From Lumbricus terrestris (Eukaryota; Annelida; Clitellata; Crassiclitellata; Lumbricidae): a DNA stretch of 64,000 nucleotides. Below, one piece after another: positions 37,871-50,445 of this stretch. Positions within the stretch are counted from its first letter, which is position 1, and every line of letters starts with the position of its first letter. The stretch covers positions 14,285,815-14,349,814 of the forward strand of contig OX457044.1 of assembly GCA_949752735.1 (NCBI GenBank), in the 5' to 3' direction. The notes under the pieces are model-generated. The model was not told the origin of the DNA, ran no database searches, and saw nothing but the letters and a program-made list of their open reading frames with translations. Made by a program: the position numbers and the translations under genes.

Positions 37871-38834
37871 GATCTAAATTGCAGAGCGGGTGGAACACAG
37901 CGCATGTGGTGCACATGGATTAACTGAAGACTGTAAAGTTGCTTCGTGGTAAAATCATTGGCAGGCAAGTATAAAGATCACATTTAACAGCAGCCAAGCA
38001 ATTCCAATGTTACAAGAAGTCGTGGACCTTCTTTGAACCATTTTGCCAAATGCTGAATTGCCATTTCAGTTGACAATGCTTCAACAAAAAGAACATTTCC
38101 GACAAACTTCTTGTGTGAAGGAAATCTAAAGACCCACGTGCATGATCTCAATATCTCATCAACCTGTTTTCATAAGTTCTCATCAAGTGCATGATCTGAA
38201 GAATGTCTATAACAACTTTCATCCTCGCACATCATTGGACTGCCATCATTTTCTCCCAGTGAAGGTGAATCTAAAGGGTTTCATGCAAGGTTTCAGCACA
38301 CTGTGGATTTGTACAATTGATCAAGGCAGCAGTCAATGCACTAAAGACAACATATAAGCCAAATCCATCAGTTTCTAGATTAAAAGAAAATCATGAAAAC
38401 TTCTGTGTGCTTAGCAGTATCAGTTTTTGTGTGTGAATCAACTCGTGATGCTCTTAAGTATTACTCAACAGAAGAGTGGATTGGATAAGTGGATTGGCTA
38501 GCGCCGCTGATTTCATGTCAATAATCATGAAATTGTGGAATGCTATGAATGTCAAATCCCATTTCAAAAGCCTACAAAATGGATCAATTTCAAAAGACCA
38601 GTAAGATCATCAGATGTCTGGAAGCTAAAATAGCATGATTTCGATAAATTTCTTAACAGATAGGAGAGTTTGAGGTTACCTGCGGTGCAGAAAGTTCTAA
38701 ACGTCTTGCCACTGCGGCATGCCTGCAAGTCATTTGCCGATTGCAAAAGTCATTTGCTTGATCACCTCGTTTCAGTTATGTCTTGCTATGAAACTTGCAG
38801 TCTGATGCCATAGAGTCTCGGTTTGGATGGCTGC
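37871..38834. other. Unassigned AT-rich DNA
   Basis: No gene, repeat or element recognised. Confidence 0.4.
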
Positions 38835-40320
38835 ACCAGCTTTCATATCACTGGATTTCTGCAAGGCCTTTCATACCATTCGTCATTTGATACACAAGTC
38901 CAGCTCTGCAGTCTAAACATTTCAGACAAGATCTACAACTGGCTCATCATCTTCCTCAGTGACATGATATTCAGGTGGTTGTCATCATCGCTAATATGCC
39001 AGTGTCGCGCAGGGCCTTGAGTTCAGACCCTTCAGATTTGTTGTGAATAAATAGATCTAACCTCCACCCAGAATCGGATTGTATGCAGATGACATTTATT
39101 TGATCATTGATGCTTCGAGGAGAGCCACCATCTCTAATGAGATCACTGCATGAACAATTTATGTGGGCTTCAATGAGAGCCACCATCTCTAATGAGATCA
39201 CTGCATGAACAATTTATGTGGGCTTCGAGGAGAGCCACCATCTCTAATGAGATCAGTGCATGAACAATTTATGTGGGCTTCAATGAGAGCCACCATCTCT
39301 AATGAGATCACTGCATGAACAATTTATGTGGGCTTCGAGGAGAGCCACCATCTCTAATGAGATCAGTGCATGAACAATTTATGTGGGCTTCAATGAGAGC
39401 CACCATCTCTAATGAGATCAGTGCATGAACAATTTATGTGGGCTTCGAAGAGAGCCACCATCTCTAATGAGATCAGTGCATGAACAATTTATGTGGGCTT
39501 CAATGAGAGCCACCATCTCTAATGAGATCAGTGCATGAACAATTTATGTGGGCTTCGAGGAGAGCCACCATCTCTAATGAGATCAGTGCATGAACAATTT
39601 ATGTGGGCTTCAATGAGAGCCACCATCTCTAATGAGATCACTGCATGAACAATTTATGTGGGCTTCGAGGAGAGCCACCATCTCTAATGAGATCAGTGCA
39701 TGAACAATTTATGTGGGTTTCAATGAGAGCCACCATCTCTAATGAGATCAGTGCATGAACAATTTATGTGGGCTTCGAGGAGAGCCACCATCTCTAATGA
39801 GATCAGTGCATGAACAATTTATGTGGGCTTCAATGAGAGCCACCATCTCTAATGAGATCAGTGCATGAACAATTTATGTGGGCTTCGAAGAGAGCCACCA
39901 TCTCTAATGAGATCAGTGCATGAACAATTTATGTGGGCTTCAATGAGAGCCACCATCTCTAATGAGATCAGTGCATGAACAATTTATGTGGGCTTCAAGG
40001 AGAGCCACCATCTCTAATGAGCTTGACCACATCCCTGCATGAACAACCCATATAACAACTTCTGCCTAAATGCATCCAAGTCTCGAGAGATGCTGATCCA
40101 CCATCTTCGCGGAAACACTGATAGTTACCACCAACTATCACCGGAGTAGAGCATGCCACCACTATGAAGATACTGGGTGTGACTATACAAGACGACCTAA
40201 GCATGCTGCTATTTAATATGGATCAGCTATTCTCAGCCGGTACTACAGACTAACCAGTCGCCCATTTTGTATGTCAGCCATTCTTTGCACAGAGGCCTAA
40301 TGTTTTAAGTCTACTATCAC
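38835..40320 (+). mobile_element. Old LINE RT remnant with minisatellite expanded inside
   Basis: SLDFCKAFHTIRH and NISDKIYNWLIIFLSD (38845-38970) are RT blocks. YADDIYLIIDAS lies at 39081-39116. After the minisatellite, LNASKSREMLIHHLR and MKILGVTIQDDLSML (40060-40205) continue the same RT in a shifted frame. The order matches the LINE at 56.6-57.9 kb. Several frame breaks make it an old copy. Confidence 0.72.
39113..40020 (+). repeat. 55-bp minisatellite, 16 full units plus a partial, dimeric
   Basis: Units start at 39113 and every 55 bp up to 39993. Odd and even units alternate between CTTCGAGGAGAGCC (B, with GAAG or AAGG variants) and CTTCAATGAGAGCC (A), giving an effective 110-bp repeat. 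The shared core is ACCATCTCTAATGAGATCAG. The first unit overlaps LINE RT sequence just after YADD, so the unit derives from the LINE. Confidence 0.95.
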
Positions 40321-41479
40321 TGGCATGCAGATAAGCTATCCTGACAGTGTGGCAAGTATTAACATCTGAAGTGATCAGATCCATTCACTCACTCACACGC
40401 CAGTAGAAGCATAGGCTGTAAAAGGGTTAAGCAGTCAACCTATCCATAAATGCATTTCACATCACACCAACTTCTATTATATCCTCAACGAATCAAGAAA
40501 TTATTATTCCATAAAGTTGACAGATTGGAAATAGCTGCTGAAACCCAACACATCCCCCGCCACTCCAGGCGACATAACACTAGCTGCATTATTATTAAAC
40601 CTCGAGTCAGAGGGTCATTATATGTTGCAATCATTACAATCATCATTCATTGTTCCTGGATATTTCTACTGCATTTTTTAAAGAATTCACCTGACAAGTA
40701 CAGGCAGCATGAAAAAACAGAGCAGCCTGCTTCAACTGTTTACAAAAAGAGAAAGGATGCACACACAAAGTGGAAGTGTATACCATCGGTGAGACCAGTG
40801 CACAAAAACGAATTGAAATTGCCAGTCCTTTTTCTGGCAAATTGTGACACTTTGCTGGCAAGAGAAAGTTGATCTTAAGTTCACTTCTGGTGGAACTGAG
40901 AAAGTGGGAGCAGTGCATAAATCTGCCAGATAGGTCGGCAGTAGAAAATGAAGTGCTCTGTATAGAAGGGCAGCAATTTCAAAGTGGATCTGAGCTGCAA
41001 AAGATAACAAAGTAATTCTGACACTTGGTTCCTATTAAACCAGAAACTGGAAGCTGAAGAAAAATACGTGCAGCTGCTCGGACAGAAGGGACCATAAAGG
41101 ATAAGTGATAAACAAGAGCAATAACCAAGGTGTAATGGGTGAATGAGTGAGTGAACAGTTTCCTAAGGAATAAAACAACCATAGCGCAGACTCATTCAAG
41201 GTCAGTTGTTGGTGTGTAAGGTCACTCTGATTGCACACTAAGAGCACCATGATATACAGACATACAGTAGGGTAAGTCTTACTGTGGCTAGAAAGGTCAA
41301 AGACAAAGGCCGGCAAGTATGAAGGCACTTACTGTAGCCTGCAATTGGATCCCTCTAATTATTTTTGAAAGGCCACACTGCTGTCTAGTTATCAGAACAT
41401 GTCTTTGCAATATATAAATACTATACAGTCTATGCTTCGAAGCATATATTAATATCAATTTTATGCAATATCCAGACAT
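40321..41479. other. Unassigned DNA
   Basis: The frame at 40450-40872 overlaps minus-strand frames of similar length and has no domain. A short AAAAGGGTTAA at about 40420 resembles a piggyBac end. Nothing firm. Confidence 0.35.
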
Positions 41480-42043
41480 TACTCCAAAGCATGCCTGAGC
41501 AGGATATGGAGGAGGAGCAAAGAATTAACAACGAAAATAGAAATATAAGCGGCGATGATACAACCGATTTTCATATATGGATCAGAATGCTGGACAATGC
41601 GCAATTTAAAGAAGATGAGAAAAGAATTCTTATACAACCGGAATGAGTTGGCTTCGGAAGATCGAAGGGATTTAAAGACTACAGGAAATAAGAAGAAACG
41701 ATGACATTAGACTTGCATTAGATATAAAAAAAACTGTTACATAAAGTTATTCAACAAAGAATTTTATAGTATGGACATGTGGAGACAATGTCATTAGACT
41801 GAATCCCACACAACGCACCACATTCAAGATTCGAATGAAAAGGAAATAGAGGCAGACCATGACTACTTTGGATAGACGACATAAATGACGATGTAACAAC
41901 ACTTCGACTAACACTAAGGAGAGCAATGGACTTGAACAACTGACCAAGGACAACAAACTGACCAAGGACAATGGAGGTCATTTATTTGTACCCATCATCC
42001 CCAAATGGCTGTTGTCATGAACTGATGATGATGATGATGATGG
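41480..42043 (+). mobile_element. LINE remnant (RT C-terminal region) with ATG-repeat tail
   Basis: Scattered blocks in three frames: GSECW-type start near 41570, YYGHVETMSLD, GNRGRPWLLWIDDINDD and TTLRLTLRRAMDL. These match the C-terminal GRP..W.DDI...L.L...A region of RTE/Jockey-like LINEs. It ends in (GAT)n at 42022-42043, a typical LINE 3' tail. Heavily decayed. Confidence 0.65.
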
Positions 42044-44380
42044 GCACATGGCTGTGGACACCTCAGTTAAGCTTCTGTCGTTGATATAAAGTAGGCTGGC
42101 AGTGGGAAGAATGCAACGCACTGTAGACAGAATTATTTATCTCAGTTACAGCTGCAAATGGGTTTTGAGATTTGCTCAGCTTTCAACTTCATAAATTTAC
42201 TCTTCAGTTGCAGCTAACAACTGGTACCCCGTCAGTATTCACGGCAGCTGCACACAGATGATACAGGTCTACGGCAAGTTCCTTCACTATACATGTGCTA
42301 ACAGTTCTTGCATGTTAAATATAAGTTGTTGGAAGCCATGGTGTAACCGTCTGTGAAGCGAATTCATGGATGAATGACGGGCCACACGTAAATGGATCTC
42401 AACTGTAGTAAGCTGAAGTTGAGCAAAATTAAAAGAATCATATAAAGTGAGATCCCAACAGATTCCAACATTAACTAAAAGTTGTTGCTAAGTCACTAAT
42501 GACCTTGAGGCAAGCTTCAGACTTGCACGACTGGTATACATACAATTCCATGTATCTTGCAGGACAGGTTTTAATCCTAGTCAGGCAGATCAGACAATAG
42601 AGCACTATCCACTGGTGCCCTGTCAGTATTCACAGCAGCTGAGCACAGGTGATACAGGCTACATACAAGTTCCTCTACCAGGTAAACATGGCAAGGACAT
42701 CACAAACGTGCAAAAATAGCTATTGGCTTCAATGTAAATATTGAAACAGTGGAAACATAATACGTGTCCACTGTCCAGTGATACACTGTCCAGTCTCACT
42801 GCACACACACACACACACACACACTGCCACAGTAACATAACAGTGAAAGAAGAAGAGAGAACAAAGAAGAAATCACAATTACCTAGTGATTAGATTGTCA
42901 GCAGATGACTAATCAAATCCAAGACTAATCTCAGAACTTCTATTTATATCACCAATGTATTTTACTCAAGGTAGACGGTATAATCATATCACTGCATGTC
43001 AGTCGCTATTAAGCAACTGCCAGCATGGTGAAACAAATTGAAACTGAAGAAGGGAATCAGAGAAGACCCTGAAAGAGCTTACAAACGAAATGAGTCAACT
43101 CTCCAATCTCCATCGTAAAAACTCTTTCGATATTGGGTGAATGGAGATGATGAGTTTATGAGTTCCAGCAGCTGTACACGCATTTCTTTATCTGCTGCTC
43201 AAAAAATAGATTCTTATTCTGAGCCTGGTTTCAACAACCGACATCTGTATATGGTAAAGACTCTTTTTGTTCCCATCCCAGATATCAAAGGAGGGGTGGA
43301 GTCACTTAATCACTTGGCAGATGCACCATTTATATGGACACGTAGAAAATGAAGTGGATAGAAAAGTCAACGCTGAACAACAAAGAACTAAGAACAATGG
43401 ATTAGACAACATAGAACAAAGAACAATGGATTAGACAACGGACAGAAACGAAGACCATCATCTTCTCAAACCAATCGCAGATCCATCTGGTCTACAGCTT
43501 TTCCAGGAATCCCTCCTCTACTTTGCATGTGTTTGTAGTAGTATCTTTCTCGCAACCTTTGTGTCTGCCTCTCTTTGTGCCAGTATGTCTGCCCACTTGC
43601 TGCTTCAATCACGGCCTGTTTAGTTTTGAAATGGATTAGCAGTGCTAACAAGATCGCCAAAAGCCATCACAGAGTAGTATCTCTGTACTTCATTGTTTAG
43701 TCCTGTGCCGTCCAAAACCATAGCAATAAGTAATCAGCTTTGTCCAAGGATTTAGTTATTTATCTGAATATGCATTCATTGCAGAAGATGAATGAATGAG
43801 TCAGTGAAATAGCATAGGAACAAACGCTTCCAAGAGTACTCGGCCAGGAGCGACATATATCGGACCATATGAGTGTAATATTTCAAACACACAATCAACC
43901 AGGCACTACAAGAAGTGGACCTTTGTCCATTTATAATCCAATTAAATGTAAACATTGCAACTGATAAGCAGCGTCTTACGAGTAGGCCTATTACCTTATC
44001 CGCTCCCTCAAAGAAATATTTACCTAACAGCTTTGTCTACAGAGAAACATGAATAATAATAATACGAGACACTTGCGCTCGATAACAATCTGAGCGTAGT
44101 CTGAGAACTTATGCAAGTCTTTTCAATTCTCATAAGGAATTTTAATTAGGTCTATCTACACACACAGACAATAATATTGTTCCTATTTATTATCTCATAC
44201 ACACATCGCTCGAACGCACAAACACTCTAGGTAGGATAGATCAGAGCTGATTCAATTTGCATCAAGTTACCAAGAACCAGTACCAATCAAACTTCCTATA
44301 GATCTATAATTATGATGGGTGGCCACTGATGGGTGGGCTGTGGGTGCATGGATTGCCAGTTTAGTCATGTTTACCAAAGT
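42044..44380. other. Unassigned DNA with a ~70-bp dispersed repeat
   Basis: 42222-42292 and 42606-42680 share GTCAGTATTCAC..CAGCTG..CACAG.TGATACAGG with about 80% identity. A (CA)n microsatellite lies at about 42803-42824. If the ZNRF gene continues leftward, this is intron or 3' flank. Confidence 0.45.
43466..43612 (-). other. Candidate short terminal exon (unrecognised)
   Basis: On the minus strand an acceptor-like TTTCAAAACTAAACAG precedes an open frame (YWHKERQTQRLRERYYYKHM) of ~49 codons ending in TGA. Composition is coding-like, but no family is recognised and no poly(A) signal is close. It lies downstream of ZNRF exon 2 on the same strand but does not resemble ZNRF. Confidence 0.2.
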
Positions 44381-44463
44381 AATTGACCGTACCGTTGATC
44401 TCGATCTCGGTACCTCTCATTCTCCAAGCCAGCGGGTTATCCAATGAACTACCCCTCCCCTAA
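44381..44463 (-). mobile_element. Old tRNA-derived SINE head
   Basis: Minus-strand GGTAGTTCATTGGATAACCC, CGCTGGCTTGGAGAATGAGA and GGTACCGAGATCGAG align with the SINE head at 49610-49683, sharing TGGxTAACxCGCTGGC and GAGAGGTA. The tail was not found; a diverged fragment of the same or a related SINE. Confidence 0.55.
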
Positions 44464-45973
44464 CGAACAATCAACCAGGTTGCACTTATCACGATTTCAG
44501 CAGTTTACAAGACTTTCGCTATTTCCTATTTAACGATGTAAAATAATATTTATACAAATTCTTTCCAAAGCTAACTCTAGCTGTAGGCCTGAGTAAGAAA
44601 AGGAGCAACAGAACATTTATGGGTAGGTGCGCAACTGCGCATGCACAATATCGAAAGTCAGTCTCGTAAACCAATAAGACTCTCAGAAATTTCACTGGGT
44701 CGGAGGCGTGGTTTGAGCAGTTGTCAGATGGCCATTAGTTGATGCTAAACTTTATAGCCAAACTTTGTCACATTCAAATAGGTGGCAAAATTTACCAGAA
44801 CCGTCTAATATAATATTTTAGGGTATAACCTATCACGCGGTGCACATGGCTACAAGAAATAGTCAGGTCAGCCTATGAAAACTCGGTTGTTCATGGCGAA
44901 TTTTAACTTTGAAAATAGGCTATTTGGGACCAAGATTCAAAGCGAATTCTTACACCACATGTGCCAAAAGTCATTTTTCCTCCACTAATCATTTGAATTC
45001 AACATTTTTAATTGTAGATATTGAAAGTAGACATATTTTTAAATAATAATACACTATAAAATAATTTTCCATATTTTTGACCCCTCTCGCCTGTTTTGCC
45101 TTCTATCTCTCTATCTAGATCCCGACAAACGACAAGAAACGAGCCCCTTCGTCACATATTGTTGTCTAAATGCAATCCAAAGATAGTTTCAAATCAAGCA
45201 ACTGGTTTATCTGTGTTAATCAGCTCTATCCAAAACTTCCGCTGGCTTTGTCTGTGTTGTAAGATCTTGAATAATTTAGATTTGCTCAGACTAGTAACAG
45301 AGACCAATCAATGGCAGCAGCAGCACAATATGAAGGTAATTTCGCACATCTCCATTTCAGTTCATTCTAATTCTAACTACTTCTAATGTCGAGATGAACA
45401 GTTATTGAGATGGGGTGCATCTTTGACGCACCCCAAATGTCATCTTGCAGTATTCCATCATCTGTATTTATACTTCAGTATTTCTTGAACAAGGTTGATC
45501 ATTTGCATATATAAATAGAGAGAGAGAGAGCTTACGGCATCAGTGCATAATATTAAAAGCACAAATCAGTTCACCAATTCATGCAAGGAAACCACAGAAA
45601 TGAAATGAAAATAATAAGTGATTTGAATACAGCCTTCAGGTCTACAAAAGTGAGTCACTGCGGTTGTTGGTCCCCCACCACCTATCCATGTCTGAATAAT
45701 GAAGGTGTTTCATGTTGAAGACCTGCTCTCATCCTTCATCCTTAGCATATACAGTACATAAGTACAAAGTCTAACATTTGCCACATGAAAGCATCACACT
45801 TCAACTATAGAGCCGATGCACACACATACGCACATATGCATACACGTACGCACATGATGAACGTGACAATTAAGCAGACGCAGAGGGAGCTGAAGACTGA
45901 CGAGAGTCACAGTTGAATACAACAAATAAGAGTGATTCTCACAATAATGAACTGCTGAAACTGTATAACTTAC

Positions 45974-46069
45974 CATTGTAGCTAACTCGTGGCTTCGTCA
46001 GACACATAACAAGATGACATTCGACATCATCGGCTTGAATAAATTTGCTACACACAGGACATTTGATAC
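45974..46069 (-). CDS. znrf: ZNRF1/2 orthologue, exon 2 (zinc-finger exon)
   Basis: ZNRF1 and ZNRF2 are membrane-associated E3 ubiquitin ligases with a zinc finger followed by a RING finger. This 96-bp exon has acceptor TCATTTGCAG and donor ATG|GTAAGTT. It encodes the zinc-finger segment IKCPVCSKFI and VECHLVMCLTKPRVSYN, nearly the vertebrate sequence over this stretch, with Cys-x2-Cys and His-x4-Cys ligands. It begins in phase 1 (completing a Gly codon) and ends in phase 1 before the expected acidic residues. Both phases fit exon 1 at 55381 and the known continuation. The RING exon is not found to the left in this window. Very high confidence in the family; ZNRF1 versus ZNRF2 is undecided. 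Confidence 0.93.
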
Positions 46070-47559
46070 CTGCAAATGAAAACAAATGATTAAGAAACCT
46101 GACCATAAACTTTAAAACATACAGACTAAACAACACCCTATTGATACACCAGCTAAATCTGCAATATCTTAAACCGCCTATAATGGAATAATTATGTCAG
46201 TCACTAAATTGTTTAATTTATTCACGGTGCTCAAAATGCTCTTGCAATACATGGTCCATTGGTTCTGGAAAAAGTACAGTAACTGCGGCACAGTCCTGAG
46301 ACTAAAATAAAATGACCTAATTTAATATACAATGACTTAAGTCATATCACATTTCTATTCTAAGTATCTTAAGAACCACATTGGTGACAAGTAAAGATAA
46401 GATAAGAATATTCTTTAATTCACCATTGCTAACCGCATTTTGGTTTACAGACGTAGTACAATTAAATGAAATATATACATGACATGTAATAGGCAGATAC
46501 ATATTAACGGAGTAATGGATAACAGAGTCCAGTTGATTTCCATGTTTTCCGACGAATTTATATTGTTGGAAGTCCGTGAAGAAGATTTCAAAAAGTACGG
46601 TATTATTAATTTGATTCCGATGTACATCCAGTTGAGTAGAGCATGGTCTGAAAACACGTGTATCAATAGGATACATGATAATTGTCCGAGAGAGGACCCA
46701 AGATCCAGTTCCAAGGTTGTAAAGTTTTGAAAAGTAGATACAACACTGTAGATCGATCATGGATCGATAACGTGGCATACATCTTTGCTTTATAGTCCGA
46801 TTAATTCCCTCCCATTCGCCAGGAGACCAACGTTGCAGCACAAGAGCTCTGTTTAACGTTATGCAGGCGGTCACCGGAACTACTTTTGAAAATGGCGATG
46901 ATTGTAAGTGACGTAGAAACTCGATGTCATACAGCAGACGTGAGCGTTTAACGCGTAAAAGAGTCCAGTTAATTTTTATTTTTTAAGACGAATTTAAATT
47001 GTGTCAACTTCTAGCAACATTAATCTTAATTCTTAACGCAACATCCACAAAGCTCAATGTAATGGGATATATAGAAACTGCTGTATTTCCCAGATTCAAG
47101 TTACAGGTTTCTACACAACCTTCCAGGGATGTGGATTTATTAATTCAAAGGAATAAAATACAAATATAAATGAACATTTCATAAATGTTGAACTGGCCAG
47201 TTAGATAATCCGCAGTTCTGAAAAGATGAAAAAAGAAAGTTATTAAAATGTATTCCCCATTTCCTCTTTCAACTATTACAGATTCGAAACACTGTCCGAG
47301 AAACTCAAAGATGTAAATTGCTTGTCGAGAAAGCATCTGCATTGATATCTGGTGCCAAGTAATAGGTTCTATCACCTTAAAAGACCACAATGTAATCGAG
47401 TAAAAGGGACATAAACATGACGTAATGTTAAAGCAAAGAAAAATATATATTTCTGGCCACATTGATATATCATATGTTTCCAGACACTTCCTTTAACCAT
47501 GGTGGTTGCCTGTGTGCTGATGGACTGCCTTCGAAATGATGAGCTGACTCAGCTGCAGC

Positions 47560-47900
47560 TGACTCATCATCGACAGACCTATCGCCTAATTTTCAACGTC
47601 ATGTCTCTGGAATTTCTTTCTTTGCTACTGTGTGTGATTTTGGTGTGACCTTGGACAAGAAAGTGACCTTCTCAAAGCATGTTGGAAGAGTATATCATAA
47701 AAGCCATTAACACCTGCCCACCACTTGCTTAAAACTCAAGAGCTGCCAATGGTCCATTTCTGCATGTGTTCACATGTTCAAGGGTTGTACTCAACACTGT
47801 GCACATAGGAATAACTCGTACTAGCATTAACCAGCTGCAGCCCATCTAATTAGATTTGAGCATATGTGTCCAGCTTCATTGGAGAGAAAGTGCACTTGCC
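47560..47900 (+). mobile_element. LINE remnant, post-RT region
   Basis: SLEFLSLLL-type and VCDFGVTLDKKVTFSKHVGR blocks (about 47625-47690) correspond to the DLGVTLD...LTFS.HV region seen at 16010 and 35905. Multiple frame breaks; old. Confidence 0.45.
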
Positions 47901-47949
47901 ACAGATGCACAAATGTATCAATTAAGAATTCCAGCGCTAATGAATAATT

Positions 47950-48330
47950 GTCGCACATGCCGTAATGTAATGTAATTAGTAATTTCTATAGCGCCGCTCA
48001 CAACCAAGGCCATTCAGTAGCGCTCCCAGTGCGATAACCCCTAGAGAAAAAATAGGTCTTAAGAAGAGAGAGAGAGAGATGTAGATAACGATCCTGAAAG
48101 TAGAGTCCCACGCAGAGTGGAGGGAAGAGAATTCCACAAAGAGGGCCCAATGATGGTGAAGGATCGAGTTTGAGCAATAGTGGTCCTAGCTCGTGGAACA
48201 AACAAGTCAGCCCTGTCCAGAGAACGGAGAGGTCGATGAGAAGATGCTGATAGAGGAGAACGAATGAGATCACTGAGATACATCGGTGCAAGACCCAGTT
48301 TGGATTTGAGTACCAGAGAAAGGACTTTAT
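47950..48330 (-). mobile_element. LINE 3' end with RT C-terminus
   Basis: On the minus strand LVLKSKLGLAPMYLSDLI, RSLDRADLFVPRARTTIAQ and GPSLWNSLPSTLRGTLLSG form the C-terminal part of an L2/CR1-type LINE protein. A (CT)n run interrupts the end of the frame. The 3' UTR ends GCGCTATAGAAATTACTAAT then (TACAT)n at about 47960. Confidence 0.82.
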
Positions 48331-49456
48331 ATTGTATGCTGTGTTAAGTTGGGGGTCGTGTGTCGTCTCGGTATCATCCATTCCTCACAGTACTGCACAG
48401 GGTGGTCTGGGTGCCCCCAGCCTGAACTTTCCGATTAGTGCTTGCTTAGCAAGACTATGGTCAAAAATATGAATACATGACGGTCAAAAACTCATTAATA
48501 GGCACACACAGTGTTAGGTTTAGCAAATGTAAGGGTCAACCATTGGGGAGTCCACATTTGGTTGCCCACATTTTGAAACACTACGGCCAAAATAAAAAAT
48601 ATTATGGGCATACCATAATAACATGTACGTAATAATCTCTTTCTTTCATTTATATTCGACCGTGACAATGCAGCGAAAACACATCAGAATATCCACCAAA
48701 GTCTAAAAAGTATTTTTTTCTTCCTGTATTCCATCATTACCATACAGTCCTTCAGCTAAGCAATAAGTGTCTAGTTTCAGCCGGCTTTGCATGGAACAAC
48801 TCCAGCAAGCAATGCTACAATCAGCAGAAACTGCTCCAGTAATAAAAAAAGGAAAGCCAGGACAGAGACAGGTGAAGCTATCTCAAGGAAAGCTGTTATT
48901 CTGGGCCTTGGAAAAACTGCACAGATCTTTCAAATGGTTCACAGAACAGATGTCTGGATGTTCAGAAGATGATGAATGGTCAGAAGAAGGAGGCCAACAA
49001 AAAATGGGCCATCAAGACAAACTCACAAAATGAATCAATCATCCATACGACTTTGTTCCCACCAAAATACATGGCTTACAGTCGATCATGAGATAAGTAT
49101 TAGAAACCAGTATGATAAGAAAGGTAATGTAATCGGTTCCTTATAAGAGACAGCAGTTGACCGTGATAAGTCGACTGGATCCAACGATCCATGGTTCAGT
49201 TACGGATGGATCCTCTGCACGCTGAAGAATAAACATGACAACAGCAGCGAGTCAAGAAGACAAACTGCCTTAACAGCTTAACAGTGTAGATCATTGAGAG
49301 GCAAAGTCTGTCTGCATCAGCATCCCTTGTCCACTTGGCCGCTCTCTGCTCACAATGAATCAACTTCTTTAGTCTTAAATCCTGTGAACTACTACTGCTG
49401 CTGCTGCTGCTGCCGCTACCACTACCACTACATGGTATATCGAACAACAAACATAG

Positions 49457-49683
49457 AATAATAATAATCATAATCTTTTCTTTAATTGAGCGCCTGCAAA
49501 TGTACTGCACTTTACAAGTTATGCAGTAATCTTAATTAAACTTAACTACTAACTGAACAGACAGCTTTGCATTACACGGCGCTAATAGCAGCCTACAAAG
49601 CAAATCTGCCCAATGGGGGCTCGAACTCACTACCTCTCGCACTCTTGGCCAGCGTGTTAACCATTACTCTACCGGGCAGCTCC
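49457..49683 (-). mobile_element. tRNA-derived SINE with LINE-type 3' tail (~227 bp)
   Basis: Read on the minus strand it starts with a tRNA-like head: GCCCGGTAGAGTAATGGTTA (A box), then GAGTTCGAGCCCC (B box, 49615-49628), followed by a body. Its 3' end CAGTACATTTGCAGGCGCTC plus AATTAAAG continues into an (ATT)n tail. The 3' part matches the end of the LINE at 56621-57900. Pol III transcription from the internal promoter is expected from the family. Confidence 0.82.
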
Positions 49684-49690
49684 TCTTAAG

Positions 49691-50445
49691 ATACATGGTG
49701 TATTACATGGTGAACCATAACTCTGAAAATACATGGTGTATCACATGGTGAACCATAACTCTGAAAATACATGGTGTATCACATAGTGAGTCATAACTCT
49801 GAAAATACATGGTGAAACATAACTATGAAAATACATACATGGTGTATCACATGGTGAACCATAACTCTGAAAATACATGGTGTATCACATGGTGAACCAT
49901 AACTTTGAAAATACATACATGGTGTATCACATGGTGAAACATAACTCTGAAAATACATCCATGGTGTATCACATGGTGAAACATAACTCTGAAAATACAT
50001 ACATGGTGTATCACATGGTGAACCATAACTCTGAAAATACATGGTGTATCACATGGTGAACCATAACTTTGAAAATACATACATGGTGTATCACATGGTG
50101 AAACATAACTCTGAAAATACATCCATGGTGTATCACATGGTGAAACATAACTCTGAAAATACATCCATGGTGTATCACATGGTGAAACATAACTCTGAAA
50201 ATACATCCATGGTGTATCACATGGTGAAACATAACTCTGAAAATACATCCATGGTGTATCACATGGTGAAACATAACTCTGAAAATACATCCATGGTGTA
50301 TCACATGGTGAAACATAACTCTGAAAATACATCCATGGTGTATCACATGGTGAAACATAACTCTGAAAATACATCCATGGTGTATCACATGGTGAAACAT
50401 AACTATGAACATATATCCATGGTGTATCACATGGTGAGTCATAGC
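49691..50445. repeat. 42-bp minisatellite, about 18 units
   Basis: Unit ACATCCATGGTGTATCACAT plus GGTGAAACATAACTCTGAAAAT. Units in the second half are nearly identical 42-mers; the first half mixes 38-, 42- and shorter units with ACC/ATC variants. Because 42 is divisible by three, frames of up to 200 codons stay open on both strands; these are repeat artefacts. The array starts right at the SINE's 5' end. Confidence 0.95.

Noticed and set aside
39113..40020. CRISPR-like regular array
   Set aside because: No unique spacers: units are contiguous 55-bp copies, in an animal genome, derived from LINE sequence.
46347..46874. A 175-codon minus-strand frame at 46.3-46.9 kb
   Set aside because: Overlapped by another minus frame and a plus frame, no domain, no splice sites, AT-rich composition; it lies within the ZNRF intron.
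46890..46910. ATG GCG ATG ATT followed by GTAAGT, resembling a tiny first exon
   Set aside because: Only four codons before the donor and no supporting promoter or downstream exon.
49600..49683. A functional tRNA gene
   Set aside because: A and B box-like sequences are present, but no cloverleaf with proper acceptor stem closes, and a SINE body and tail follow.
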